Positions 25,850-37,757 of a stretch of DNA of 64,000 bases are shown piece by piece. The notes beneath the pieces were generated by a model. The model was not told the DNA's origin, ran no database searches, and was given only the letters and a program-made list of their open reading frames with translations. The stretch's first letter is position 1. Each line of letters starts with the position of its first letter. The translations under genes were made by a program, and so were the position numbers. This DNA is from Cichorium intybus. Its lineage: Eukaryota > Streptophyta > Magnoliopsida > Asterales > Asteraceae. Location of the stretch: NCBI GenBank assembly GCA_023525715.1, contig CM042016.1:63419382-63483381 (forward strand), in the 5' to 3' direction.

Positions 25850-26657
25850 AGATTTAGGGACCCAGTCCATACAGAAACTGGGTTGACCCTTACTATCGAT
25901 ACATGCAAATGATTCTAAACTCATATCCCGTTTATCAAATAATGAAAAAGAAATTTCAGAAGTCTTTCGAACACTGCCTTTAGGAACCCATCTATAATTA
26001 GATTTAAATCTTTTATTTTTAGACCAGATGGGAACATTCGCATTTGATTTTGAAACATGACTACTGTTCGAGTCAGTCCTTTTGTCGTGGGCAGTTTGAG
26101 TTTTGGTTTTTTAAATGTTTCGATTTTTATTTCAAGAACGTAACCTCGAGGGTTTTCTTTTATAAGATCTCCCCCTTGGCATGTTCTGCCAAAACTGTTC
26201 ATGTTGTTGAGCATACAAGTATCAGGGACAATTTCTGGCAATGTGACGAGCTATTCCACAGTTGAAACAAGTTTGTCTTTTCAAAGGAGCAGTGGAAGAA
26301 TTTTCCAAATTCTTGGTCCTATACTTTTGAAATTAACATCACAAGAATTTTCAAAACATTTAAAGTCTTAGTGTCACGTCGCTCACAACCATTAATAACA
26401 GATAAAGCAGAAACATTAGTCTTTGAACAAATTCTAACAAAATTAAAAACAGGCTTGTCTTCCTCCTCCTCATCATTCTCTTTCAGTTTATCTGCATATG
26501 AGGTAGAAGTATCAGTAGAGTTCATTTTAGTACTCTTAGCGTTGCGAGATTTGTCATTCTGAACGGAACTGGATGTAGTGGGATGTTCTATTTCTTGGGT
26601 TTCAATGGAGGGAGTAAAGTTATTATTAAAGGGTTGTGAAACCGTTATGTACCCAAA
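25850..26657 (-). pseudogene. Copia gag remnant, minus strand
   Basis: Reading leftwards from 26657: an acidic Ser/Thr-rich segment with ADKLKENDEEEEDKPVF, then after frame changes a CCHC knuckle CFNCGIARHIARNC (about 26218-26262; CX2CX4HX4C), an Arg/Ser-rich patch RGRSYKRKPSR, and a segment ending WVPKSN and a stop near 25852. This is the gag-to-protease linker of a Copia element, with several frameshifts and stops. Its 5' side is cut by the gypsy LTR at 26663. Only this part of the element is recognisable. Confidence 0.65.
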
Positions 26658-26662
26658 GCCTT

Positions 26663-27644
26663 TGACTCGCTTAGGTCGTCGTGGGGTCAAAAATAAGAAA
26701 ATACCTAACACACACTAGTATAGTGGTAGTCAGGGTCGATCCACAGGAGTTACGTGGTCGAGATAGGTGACAGATTACCAACTGCAGTGTCACGCTACAG
26801 TCAGAGGCTCTAGTTCCTAACTTTTGCTAACAAATCCCAAAAATCATAAACTCAAACAATTCCAAACAAACATTCACTAATCTAAAGTCCAAACCAACAA
26901 CTAATCCTAATTGGTCACTGAAATCAGAAGTATATCTCAAAATCAGAAGCAATCAACATCAAACCAAGCATCAAACATAATCCAAACATCCAATAATCAT
27001 TCAAAAGCATAAACTACCGAAAGAGAACAATTATTAATAACCAAATGCTTCATTAACAAAACTCAGATCCCATTGATTCAAAACAGTAAACAAACATCCA
27101 AAAACAGAACTAAGACTTAGTATCAATGGTTGTCACTCACAAAGACACTACCCAAATATTACTAACTATGAATCTAATTGAAAATTAAAGAGAGAAAATA
27201 TAAAAATACCAAATGATGGTTGCTGAAGCTAAAACTCGGAGTCAAAGGATCTTGGGAGTCGATTTTATGCCAAGCCTCTGCTAATTTTTTCGACCTAAAA
27301 CCCTCTATTTATAGTTGCAAAATTTAAGCGACCGCGTCGCGCACAGATGAATTCCGCGGCGCGCGTATGGGCTTATCCCCGTTTTTTCGGCATTTGAATT
27401 TTTTCCACCGCCTCATCACCGCGTCGCGCCTTTTTGAATCCCGCGGCGCGCGTGCGAATTCGCCTAATATTGCTTTGATCTTCACACTTCTTCAAAATTG
27501 TACGCCTTTGGTCCCTGTTTTCATATTTTTCTTGCACAATAGCACTAACACAAAAGCGAGTAATACCAGTAGATATATGATATAATTTTACTAAGAATAG
27601 GGCTCAACAACGACTAAAATATTTGATATTACTAAGCGTTGTCA
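26663..27644 (-). repeat. 3' LTR of the Athila/Tat-like element (complete)
   Basis: 982 bp. Read on the minus strand it starts TGACAACGCTTAG and ends GCGAGTCA. It matches the truncated 5' LTR (33826-34160) and, in reverse orientation, the solo LTR at 42883-43863. A CpG-rich block at about 27328-27460 holds several GCGTCGCG/CGCGGCGCGC-type motifs. CTATTTATAG (about 27304-27314) may be its TATA region. Confidence 0.92.
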
Positions 27645-27658
27645 AACACCCCACACTT
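27645..27658 (-). promoter_or_regulatory. Polypurine tract of the Athila/Tat-like element
   Basis: AAGTGTGGGGTGTT on the minus strand touches the start of the 3' LTR. The flanking GACAAGCAAAG (27659-27675) is a conserved neighbour of this tract in Athila/Tat elements (family knowledge). Similar motifs recur at 28293-28305 and 30462-30474. Confidence 0.75.
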
Positions 27659-28679
27659 GTGCTTTGCTTGTCCCCAAGCAAGAGAGTTTTTAACAAATTC
27701 TAATAAAGACTCAAACAATTTTTGACTGTGTTAAATTTCAAAGCTTATTGCCTTATGAGTTAGAGTGAAATAGTTCGTGAAAACATAATCGAAATGTTCT
27801 TTGGAATTCATGGCTTTCTAAAGAACCCTTGATTACAAATTTTCTGTCCACAATGAAGTGTACGTACTCATTCAGATTCTAAAGGCCATTAACGAATTGT
27901 CCATGACTTTCGATGTTGTCCGTGTATCGAGCTTTCAGAAATACCATCCCAGACCAGACGATCTTAGGTGGTAAGGTGCATAAATGCCTTTTTCGAGGCC
28001 ACCCTTTTCGGACCTACCAACTCGAAGAACCAAGGCCAGAGATTGACAATTCCTTCCTAAATTCCAATCCTAAAACTCTCCAATCGTTTAACTCCTAAAA
28101 CTCAGCTTATTTGACTAAACATATAGCATGATCACAACTAAACAGTATTTCTCGAAAAATACCAATGCTATAAACAATCATAAACTATTCGTTTCAAAAT
28201 TACAATCTATTAAAAATTGAAAAAGTTGCTAAAAATTTTGAAAATCGGTCATTTTCCGCAAAAATTTCAAAAAACTACTCTTTCGACCGTCCACACCCCA
28301 CACTTAAAACCGTATAACGTCCCCGTTGTACATAAAAAATGTCAAAATAAGGGAAAAAGAGTTACCCCTTTGAATGGTTGAACTGCTTGATTGGTACTCG
28401 GTGTCACAGGTTTAAATACACACAAAAAGGTCTTTGATTTAGCGTTCTGGAGTTGTACCGCAACAGTGAACACCCCAGTGGTCAAAGCAAGTGGAGGGGG
28501 CACGGTGACCCCATACTTGCTTGAAACAACTCCCCCAATTTTGGTATCACATGCAAGACTCAACAAAAACATCAAATGCAAACAAACACAAATAAAATAA
28601 TAAACAGACAAAAGATAGAAAGTGTCATAGTACAGTACATATATCCAAAAGAAAATAAGAAAAATACATCAATCGCTAC
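27659..28679 (-). other. 3' spacer of the Athila/Tat-like element
   Basis: Non-coding sequence between the env-like ORF and the polypurine tract. It contains a second copy of the AAGTGTGGGGTGT motif at 28293-28305. Open frames near 28342-28611 have no recognised domain. Confidence 0.45.
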
Positions 28680-29860
28680 CTGGTGGCCTGGAAGGTCCAG
28701 TCTCATGATCGTGGGCTCGGGTAGGAAATGGTCGGGGGCGGTGTCCCTGCTGTGTGGGTATCTCCAAAAGTACCTCCCCAATCCACTCCAACTGCTCCTC
28801 CATCCTCGCGACCCTGACCTCCAACCGATGGATGGCCGACTGATCCTCCTGATGTGGCTGTGGCACTGGCTCTGCTGGTGCTGCCGGTCTCCGGCGTCTC
28901 CTACCTGGCTAGGCGTATGCTGGCTGGGGTCCTGGGCGGCCTCGGTCGCCACCCTCACATACTGGCCCAGGCGCTGCTGCTCAATCAGCCCCATGTTCTC
29001 CAAAGCCCGCGCCGTAGTGCGTACTGGAGGTAGAGCAGTCAAGGATGCCACAGTCGCGGCAGTAAGGATCCGGTACGAACGGGCCAGGCGGGTGATGTAA
29101 TGCCCGCGGGCTAGAGGACTGCTGGACGAAGCACCCGTCGCACGGGTAAAAAGAGAGACAGTTAGGGCAAACAGGAGGTGGAGGAACCTGGAGGAGTCAA
29201 GGAGCACCCAGAGATACGTTATGTCCTCACCAGACACCTTCTCGCCCCCCTCCCTGTGTGTGATGGAGGTGGAGACGATCCGGTGCATAAGCCGGTGAAG
29301 CGGGTTGCGGAGCTGGCTCTCCCTGGCCGACCCCGCCTCAAAGAACACATTGGACAGAGGTGTCCAAATCGCCGAATTGGCATCCCTCTCGGGCTGCCCC
29401 TGGATGCACGCCTGAAAGAACTGCGTGAAATGGCGGTGCTAGAGGTCCTCCTCTATATAGATACCCATACGCCTCCCAAAATCCCAGAGACTGCACTCCC
29501 TGGGGACACCCCCAATCTGAATCGGATGAGCCTGGATCGGGCCTCCTAAGAAGCCGGTGCATAGCGAATCGTGGCAAGAAACTCCAAAAGAAGCTCCGTA
29601 TATATACAGTGTCGTCCTGGGTGGCCATTAGCCTATCCCAGCATCGGCATGTGAATCTGGCCTCTCCATCAACCCATGTCCGATGAAGAAATGGCTCGAT
29701 CTCGCCCCAAAGCCCTGCATCTTTGAGGATATCCTGGTCAATGATCGTCGCCTCTAGAACCCGACGACCAATAAGGGCATCCCTCCGCGAAATATACTAC
29801 ACCGAACTGTCCAGCTCAGCGGGAAACTGAAGAAACGGATGATCAAGCCTGAAAGACATC
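28680..29860 (-). pseudogene. Env-like ORF of the Athila/Tat-like element, frameshifted
   Basis: The minus-strand frames contain patches found in the Athila-type third ORF: near 29680, WVDGEARFTCRCWDRL; after a frame change, a Leu-rich segment LLLEFLATIRYAP; near 29290, LMHRIVSTSITHREGGE and EDITYLWVLLDSSRF; near 29100, RGHYITRLARSYRIL. The frames alternate, so frameshifts and stops have broken it. It is GC-richer than its surroundings. The product's role is unknown in any element, and no signal peptide or membrane segment is visible. Confidence 0.6.
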
Positions 29861-30567
29861 TGCACAAAAATAACCAGACAAAATATTTTTGCAAATTAAG
29901 TCCCCATCTTCCTCACCGCACTGCGGCACGGCCCAAGAACCAGGACGCGACGCGGCGAGTGGCTGTTTCAAATTCCAAACCCAAACTCGTTGATTTTTGC
30001 CTGTTAACTCGATCCAAACACACTACAAGGTTGCCTAAGCATCGACTAACTCATCTAGGGTCATTATTTGGCAAAATAAACACCCTACGAGTCAGCATTG
30101 GTGATTTCTAAGTTTTTGAGTTCTTTGGATAAATCAACCAAATCAGTTGCCTAATAGCTAGTTTTGACAAGTAAAAATAAGTTAGAACGACATACCTCAG
30201 TAGCAGGAATGCAATGGGCAAGAAAAACTCGTGAAAATTTTTGATGATCAGAGCTCTACGGCGTGTGTGGGTGTGCATAGTGTCCCGACTTGCCTATTAA
30301 CGGAGGAAACCGACTGATCGAATCCCACGACGCGGATATGAGCAGACCGTGGCACGCTTGTTCCCAAATCAACCCTTGCGCATCGGGTTGGTTTACGATC
30401 CCATGGCACGCAAAACTCCTGACCGCGACGCGGTCATCAAAAATTCAAATTTTCTTCAATTCAACCCCACACTTGCCTTGGACCAATAATACCTGCGATG
30501 ATGATGATATAATATTCCTAATTACTAAGAAATACAGTACCTACCTATGAAAGATGGGTTGCCTCCC
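29861..30567 (-). other. Spacer of the Athila/Tat-like element
   Basis: Non-coding DNA between the env-like ORF and the pol-end block. It holds the near-palindrome GACCGCGACGCGGTC (30421-30435) and a third AAGTGTGGGGT motif (30462-30474). Confidence 0.45.
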
Positions 30568-30624
30568 AACAAGCGCTAAGTTTAACGTCTTCAGCCAGAC
30601 GTGTTGTTCTTATCCCTACTCTTC

Positions 30625-33600
30625 TTAAATTTCTGGTGTCTTCAACTTGTGATTTGGTGCAAAATTGTGAGTCATCATTGACAGCAATGAAGTGAGTTGA
30701 GTCATTCTGTCACTAACTCTGCTAATCCATTGTTGCTGGGCTTCCAGAAGTTGAAAGACCTTTGCTTGTCTTTCCCTTACATCTTTCTCGTATTGCTGGT
30801 GTCTCGCCTCCAACATTTCCATCATGTCCAGCAGCTGCTCTTTGTCAATGGTAGACAACGGATGCTCCTTCGTTTCCTTTAAAACTTCCTCTTTTCCTCC
30901 TTCTCCTGTTTGCGTCCATATTTTTCTTTTGTCCCTAATCCCTGGTTCCATCAGCAAGTTGCTATCCAGATTCTTGTCATCACACCCTTGAGGTAGAGAT
31001 ATAGGATTCCCGAACATATTCAACCTTGTTTTCCTTGACCCAAAGAAGATATCTAGATCTCCTATTTTGCAATCAACAATAGCACCGGCTGTAGCAAAAA
31101 ATGGACGTCCTAATATTAAAGCAGGCGCATCTTCCTGACTCTCGTATTCCATAAATAAAAAGTCCACTGGGTAAAAGAAATCCCCAACCTTCACTATGAC
31201 ATTGGTCAGCTTACCTCGGGACACTTTGGTTGACTGGTCAGCCAACTGTAATACGGCCTTTGCTGGCTCTAATTCCTCATTCTTGTATTTATCATACAAA
31301 TATCTCGGTAGGACATTCATGCTTGCTCCCAAATCCAGTAAGGTATTCCTAATGACCACATCTCCTACGGTAGCAGTAATCAGTGGTGATCCAGGATCCT
31401 TCTCCTTTTTTGGCAATGTTCCCAACAATGCTTCACTAGCCTTGATGGTCAACCTCACAGTGTCAGGTGTGGGAGTCTTGCTCTTCCCATTTTTCTCACA
31501 CATCTCCTGAAGAATTCTTGTATCCTCCGGAGTGTTCCTAAGCTCTTCCCACAAGGGTTGGTTAATTGAGGGCCCGGTCACTTTGTTGGGCACTTCCTGC
31601 TTTTTCTGCTCTTTCTTTCCCTTCTTCTTCTGTTTAATTCCAGCTATTGTTGGCTGGAGAACCTTGTCCTCCCTTGGTTGAGGCTCCTTCTTAACTGGAA
31701 TTTCCTTTACCTCCTTTTCAACTTCAACTTTTTCGACCTAAATATTAACATTTTCCTTGCTTTCATTTTCATTTCAGCTTCCTCTTTTCTGCCCGGTCCC
31801 TCAATCCCACTTTCGTGACTTAGCAGATCTTCCGTGGTCACCTTTCTCCATTTTGCATCGACAGCATTGACCTGCTCCTTCCCCGCTCGCTGAGTATGGT
31901 TTGGATTGACTTCTGTGGTACTGCGTTGTGTTGAACATCTTATACATTTTCATGACTAAATCCTCCTGAATTCCTGAGGCATTGTTGATAGAGTTGTTAG
32001 GCCCCCTATTGTTGCTGCTACCGCTTCCATTGGCATTACCATTATTGTTTTCCGGTTGATACTACCTGTGCGGGTTGGATGATTGCCCTTGGTAGTTGCT
32101 CTGCCTCTGGTTATTGAAATTCTGTTGACCTTGGTTATATGGTCTATAGGGTCGTCCATTGTTATATTGACCTTGACCCTGACCATAGACCTGATTTGCT
32201 TCTTGAGTTTTTGGTCCTCCTTGACCTCCTTGTGGCTGACTCTGAGGTCCATTCTGCAAAGTAGACATGAGTCTATCAAATTTCCTATTAAGCTCGCTTA
32301 TCTCTTTCTTTACATCCTTTTTCCAATCGGCATCGGCTCCCACTGCTGCAGCTGTGCCTACCGTCTTTCTTGTGGAGAAATTTTCCTTAGATCCATTGTT
32401 TAATTGTTCCAAAAACTGCCAGGCCTCCTCCGGGTCCTGCATCATAATAGTGCCACTAGATGATGCGTTAATCATAGCTTGATTCGTCTCACTTGCTCCT
32501 TCAAATAATACCTTGACCAGTTGCCACTTTGGAATATCGTGATGAGGGCACGACCTCATCAACTCCTTTAAACGATCCCATGCTTCATGAAAAGCTTATC
32601 CAGGCTTCTGCTATAAATCCTGAATAGCCCTCCTGATTTCCGTCGTCTTGCTTGCCGGATAAAATTCTTGTAAGAACTTAGCTTTGAGTTAGTCCCATGT
32701 AGTGTTGTTGTTTGATGGCAAAGACGTGAACCAATATTTGGCTTTGTCTTTCAGAGTGAATGGGAACAATCTTAATCTAAAAATGTTCTTGTTGGTATTC
32801 CTAGGGGTGTTAGTGTTGGCTATTGCTATAAATTCATACAAGTGATTGTATGGGTCATCCTATTTTGTACCCCGTAAACTGAGTTAATATTCCTATCAAC
32901 TGGGGCCTAATTTCTACTTGAGATTCTATATCATCAGGAATGTAAATGGGCGACGACTGATCATACTCTCGTGGCTGGAAGTGCGATGCAACCGATTGCC
33001 CCCTCGGTTGTGCAAAATACAAGGGTTGAGCAGGATTACCGTAAAAATGATGATCACTATATCCCTGCTGACCTTGTAGTGGTTGATGCTGCTGTGGTCT
33101 TCTCGAAGGTCCCCGACCTCGGTTCTATGGTTGCTGTGGTGCTGGTGGCACCCATCCTTCATCTTCATCCTCATACCTCTCCTCAGCCTCTTGATACTGG
33201 TACTGCTGCTGAGGTGATTGTTGTTGGTAATGTTGCTGCGGTGGTATAGGTTGGAATGTGGTTTGTGGTTTAAAAGGTACCGGTGGTGGTTGTGAAATGG
33301 GTTGAGAAATGGGTGTCTGTTGTCTAAATACTGAGGTGCCATCACGGGTCGGCACACCCCAAGACATGGTAGATGAAAATGGGTTTTTAGATTGTGGTTG
33401 GGATAAAGGTTGAAATGGTGGAATTGACGGCGGAGTGCATGATGGTATAGGTGCAGGGGCTGAATCCGCACCACCAATAGCACTCGTGCTTCCAATGTGA
33501 AATTCTAAAATCGGTGGAATAAATGGCATCCCCGTTGCCTCACCCGAGGGTTCCTGGGCAACACTCATTATACTACTACTAACATTACTAAAACTCATTG

Positions 33601-33697
33601 TATTTAAACGCCTACGTGCACGGTTCTTGCGCGCAGTTCGCTCAATCTCTGAGTCAAAACATAAAGGGGATAATTGCTCACCCCTACGGGTACGCAT
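30625..33697 (-). pseudogene. gag and aspartic protease of the Athila/Tat-like element
   Basis: The minus-strand frame from 33697 opens with an Arg-rich N-terminus and a Pro/Gln-rich region. After frame changes the Retrotrans_gag fold is visible around 32560-32870 (LKDKAKYWFTSLPSN, AWDRLKELMRSCPHH) and continues to 32062 with a Gln/Gly/Asn-rich tail. The protease segment 31593-30625 is open for 322 codons: it has the active-site motif LLDLGASMNVLP and the flap-side motif ALILGRPFFATAGA. Asp-Leu-Gly-Ala-Ser in place of Asp-Thr/Ser-Gly is usual in Athila/Tat proteases. The tail after the protease is a Gln/Glu-rich helix. Stops in gag make the polyprotein non-functional as it stands. Confidence 0.8.
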
Positions 33698-33803
33698 GCA
33701 CTAATGCAACACGCACGAGAAACCAAAAACAAAATTACTAACTAACTAACAAAATCAGAAACTAAAAAGGTCCTACAGATCACCTATTCTCAAGCTCACA
33801 ACT

Positions 33804-33820
33804 CCCCGGCAACGACGCCA
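33804..33820 (-). promoter_or_regulatory. Primer binding site of the Athila/Tat-like element
   Basis: TGGCGTCGTTGCCGGGG on the minus strand lies a few bases inside the 5' LTR. One base away from TGGCGCCGTTGCCGGGG, the common Athila/Tat primer site usually assigned to tRNA-Asp. Confidence 0.8.
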
Positions 33821-33825
33821 AAATT

Positions 33826-34160
33826 TGACTCGCCTAGGTCGTCGTGCGGTCAAAAATAAGAAAATACCTAACACACACTAGTATAGTGGTAGACAGGGTC
33901 GATCCACAGGAGTTACGTGGTCGAGATAGGTGATAGATTACCAACTGCAGTGTCACGCTACAGTCAGAGGATCTAGTTCCTAACTTTTGCTAACAAATCC
34001 CAAAAATCATAAACTCAAATAATTCCAAACAAACATTCACTAATCTAAAGTCCAAACCAACAACTGATCCTAATTGGTCACTAAAATCACAAGTATATCA
34101 CAAAATCAGAAGCAATCAAGATCAAACCAAGCATCAAACATAATCCAAACATCCAACAAT
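33826..34160 (-). repeat. 5' LTR of the Athila/Tat-like element, truncated
   Basis: Matches the first ~335 bp (plus-strand order) of the 982-bp LTR at 26663. Similarity stops at 34160, where an unrelated LTR begins. The missing ~650 bp are not found elsewhere in the window next to it. Confidence 0.88.
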
Positions 34161-34815
34161 TATCTCTAAAGATCAAAACTGAGAAAACCAACCTTTTGAT
34201 CTTATGATCCTTGAAGCTAGCAGCAAAACAATCCTGCCTCAAATGCAAGTCACACCCAAAGCAATGGAGAAGACAGTCCCGCAGAGTTTTCTCAGTTCAA
34301 CTTGGTGCAGAAAAGGAGGAGCCAGGTGCCTCCTTTTATAGCCTCCAAGGGTTACAGCTAAAACCCTATGGAGCCTCCTTAGTGGGCATGCCTGTTGACC
34401 ACTTGGACCAGACCTCTTAAACCCTGATTAGGGTTTCACCACCTATGGAGAAGCCTCCATAGTTTGCGCCACTTTTGGTCCCTGTCCACCGGCCAGTCAG
34501 TATTCAACTACTGAATAATTACATAACCAGTCCCTGTACCTTTAATTAATTAATTTAATCATTGAATTAAATCCAATTAATTCTAGATTAAATCTTAATT
34601 AATTATTATAGTTTCTAATTAATATATTAACACTTAAATATATTAATAAACCATTTAATTAATTCTATTGATTTATTAAAAAATTAATAAATCAACCTTT
34701 TACTCTACTGAACTCTATCCTAACCTCCAGCTATGAGGGCAACCCAAATGGACTTTGCTTCAATTAACAAGATAAATATAAATATAAAGTCATGGATTAG
34801 ACACCTAATCCAACA
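34161..34815 (-). repeat. Copia-type LTR fragment
   Basis: Read on the minus strand it begins TGTTGGATTAGG at 34815, directly inside the gag of Copia C, so it was an insertion there. Its other end (34161) does not finish in CA and abuts the cut gypsy LTR, so it is truncated. It is AT-rich at 34540-34700 and has no coding potential. Confidence 0.55.
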
Positions 34816-35836
34816 ATATGCCAGGAAATGTCCATCTCTTAAACATCGTCAAGGTGAATCTGGTCAAGATCTCCAATCATCATCGGCTAAATAAGTTCAC
34901 CAGCAATGAGAGCATTGTAACAATTTAGGAAACTGGCTATCATAGACAAGTTTTCTTCAGCTCCCTTGGGAACAGCTGGAGCTAGAGCAGTCAATTTAGG
35001 AGCACGACCAGGGGCAGAGGGGGCTGGAGATGCCATCAGTATACTTGATGAAGAAGAAGCTTGTTGTGCTGGAAGGGCAAAAAATGCACTATTTATGAAA
35101 GTACCCAGATTTGCAGATTGGTAGGAGCTGACATGATTGATCTCTCTTTGCTTATCATCCATGTCACAAGATTTGATGATAACCATCACCTCAGAAGGAG
35201 AGAGTTTGCCAAAGTCTCTTGCCTTCTTAATCATCGCTACATTCATATCCCAGCTTCTTAGGAGGAAGCTCAACAACTTCTTGTTGACTTAAATTCTTGA
35301 TAATGCGATTCTAGCGGTGGTCATTTCAATGTTTAGTGTAATGAAGCATTGCAAGTCTCGAGTGTCTCCCCAAGTACATGGTTGAACATGTTAAATCTCT
35401 GACGAAGCAGATCTTGCATGCTCTGTTTCATATCATCATTTCCTTCGTAGACCTCAATCAACACTTCGCATAAAGATTTGACGGTTGTGTACTCTCTAAA
35501 GCCCTGAGAAATGTCCGAAGATAGTGCCATAGTAAGAGTGGCAAGGGCTTTCTCATCTCGGTCCACTTTGTCAAAATCCAAATATGTGAATTATTCACTA
35601 GGTTTATCTATTACAGTACCATCTTGTCGAGTGATTGTAATTTTGACAGGCGGACGTAAAAAACTTCTCCACAGTTTCACGTCTTTCATTTTAATTTATT
35701 GTTCGAATATGTATTTACATTCCAAAAATCCTTCAGCGTTTATCAGTCGAGGAATGAGGATAATCGTACCCATGACAGAATCGAGATCGGAATGCATAGT
35801 GGAAGCTAATTCCATTGGAAATGAACTTGAAGTTTG
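34816..35836 (-). pseudogene. Copia C gag fragment
   Basis: From about 35836 leftwards: an N-terminal segment with PRLINAEGFLECKY, then QGFREYTTVKSLCEVLIE, a block with RQRFNMFNHVLGETLETC, and LRSWDMNVAMIKKARDFGKLS, followed by an Ala/Pro/Ser-rich stretch. This is the UBN2-type gag of Copia elements. Several stops and frame changes are present, and the gene ends at the LTR insertion at 34815, before any zinc knuckle. No pol remains. Confidence 0.75.
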
Positions 35837-36350
35837 AACCGAAAAGCACAAAAAAATTGATCTGGCTGGACCAAAATCACCAAACCAACCGAAAACTCAG
35901 ACCGAAAGGCAGAACAAGACAGAAAACTTGAAACCGATAACCAGCAGAACGGAAAACGAGGCTAGATCCTGACCGAAATCTACAAGCTGAGCCGAAATCA
36001 CCAAAACCATAAAGATTGCATCAAAATCATTATTGGGCTGACCAAGAACCCAGATAACAGACCAAAATCACAAGGACACCCTAGCTGAAAAGTGTGCCGC
36101 CACCAACAACTCCACAGGCTGACCAAAATCAACAATCAAATCCAAAAACGCCGATTTTTGCAGAAAAACTAAGTTTTGAAGATCAAAAACTCAATTTTAC
36201 CAAGAACAATGAAGAACAATCAAGAACACTAACACCCGAAATCGATCAGAAGATCCCAAAACACCAAAAAAACGTCCAAATCTCCAAGATCCAAGCAAAG
36301 GTATTGAAAGGATTGATACCAAAACAACCAAAAACACAAGGTTTTTAGGT
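35837..36350 (-). other. Copia C 5' leader
   Basis: Between the gag start and the primer site. The plus strand is repetitive, with the phrase ACCGAAA and CCAAAATCAC recurring many times. No gene is recognised. Confidence 0.5.
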
Positions 36351-36360
36351 TCTGATACCA
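36351..36360 (-). promoter_or_regulatory. Copia C primer binding site
   Basis: TGGTATCAGA on the minus strand, two bases from the LTR end, complementary to initiator-Met tRNA. Confidence 0.75.
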
Positions 36361-36362
36361 AT

Positions 36363-36809
36363 TGTAAGTCCCAAACACTCACACTAGATCTAGATGGTAT
36401 CAATCAAACACTCAAAGGTGCGGAATCCCAATAAGTGAATCGAATCAAAACAATAAGAACACAAGGAGATTATCAATCTTCAATGCACACCTTTTGATTA
36501 ATCAATGTCTAGTACATAAGATCCTATGATTGCTTGAAAAAGAATATACTCTCTAGGCACAAGTTCCAAAACAACCATCTAAAACAAAAGATGTTTATAA
36601 GGAGTTTCTATACCTACGCCTAACCCTAAGCCCACATTAGCAAGGCCCACCAAAATCGTGACAGCCCAGACCACCGAAATCCTTTGGATTTCGATCATAA
36701 CCACCGAAATCCCCTTTCGGTCCAGACCGAAAACCCAAGGTAGAACAATTTGATCTATTTCGAGCCCAATATTCATGTCAAGCATAAACCAACTAATTAG
36801 GTCCTAACA
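36363..36809 (-). repeat. Copia C 5' LTR
   Basis: 447 bp. On the minus strand it starts TGTTAGGACC and ends GGGACTTACA, next to the primer site. Its partner 3' LTR is not in the window. It inserted at the left edge of the duplicated peptide-gene locus: ATTCATATATGG directly to its right also occurs in the second repeat at about 39785. Confidence 0.8.
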
Positions 36810-37403
36810 ATTCATATATGGTTATTTTCTACATTTTCATTTAAAGACTTCATCTCACTTGGCAAATCCACACTTAAAAGTTTTTCAAAAAGCTACACGT
36901 AGATATGCTCTAAAATATAATATATATGCCAGCCATCTAAATAAAACTTCACGCACAATAATATTTATATTTTGGATTTATATTATCAGTTCTTTATAGA
37001 TAGTTCTAATGGCAATGCAAAAACTCTTACATGGTGTACTCGCAATCGTCATTGGCACATCAAAACTACTTGAAATACAATATAAATTGCCAATACTCGA
37101 ACTTTACTATCACCTTGAAAAAAATATAAAAATAAGTTATCAAAATTGATTTAGAAGCAAACTAGCTAAGACTATGCAATTCATATAAAGGTTTTGAAAG
37201 TGTCTTTGATCATCATCATAATGATTCTAGGTAATTTCAGTCTATTCAATATAATGTATATCTACATCTAGTATCTTGTAACGCATTTATAGAAGAAACG
37301 CAAATAGAATCTCCGGTTTCACAAACAATAAAACCATCATAAATGCAAACATCTATGTATAGAAACATTTGAAACATACGTTAAATGGAATGTATAAGAC
37401 ATG

Positions 37404-37412
37404 TATATATAA
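37404..37412 (+). promoter_or_regulatory. Probable TATA box of cysteine-rich peptide gene 1
   Basis: TATATATAA about 50 bp upstream of the ATG, conserved at the same place in gene 2. The spacing leaves room for a short 5' UTR. Confidence 0.55.
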
Positions 37413-37462
37413 CATACATTTTTCCTCTCTAGTCCTATTAACATACACATCATCTACCAATG

Positions 37463-37589
37463 ATGCAAATGGCTTCCAAAAGAATGTCATTCTTCATTCT
37501 GATGATTTGCACTTCCGGTTAATCACTATTTCCTTAAAATAACACATCCACACACACAAACACATATACTTACAACTATGTGTGTGTGT

Positions 37590-37677
<88 letters not shown>

Positions 37678-37690
37678 TTATATATTATAA

Positions 37691-37757
<67 letters not shown>

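Larger units (their letters stand above)
26663..34160 (-). mobile_element. Athila/Tat-like Ty3/gypsy element without RT or integrase
   Basis: On the minus strand, reading from right to left: truncated 5' LTR (33826-34160), a primer site, gag (to about 31790), aspartic protease (31593-30625), the short conserved pol-end block with AGCGCTTGTTGGGAGGCAAC (about 30568-30587), a spacer, an env-like ORF (29860-28680), a spacer with the clade motif GACAAGCAAAG before the polypurine tract, and a full 3' LTR (26663-27644). Reverse transcriptase, RNase H and integrase are absent. Possible target duplication GCCTT (26658-26662) has no partner because the other end is lost. Confidence 0.8.

Noticed and set aside
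28576..29549. Plus-strand frames of 174 and 123 codons
   Set aside because: Opposite to the env-like remnant in a GC-rich patch; no motif. The minus-strand patches match known third ORFs.
30697..31510. Plus-strand frames within the protease region
   Set aside because: Shadows of the minus-strand protease, which has recognisable motifs.
32926..33495. 189-codon His/Arg-rich minus-strand frame
   Set aside because: It is an alternate frame of the gag coding region; composition is typical of a shifted reading of Pro/Gln codons.
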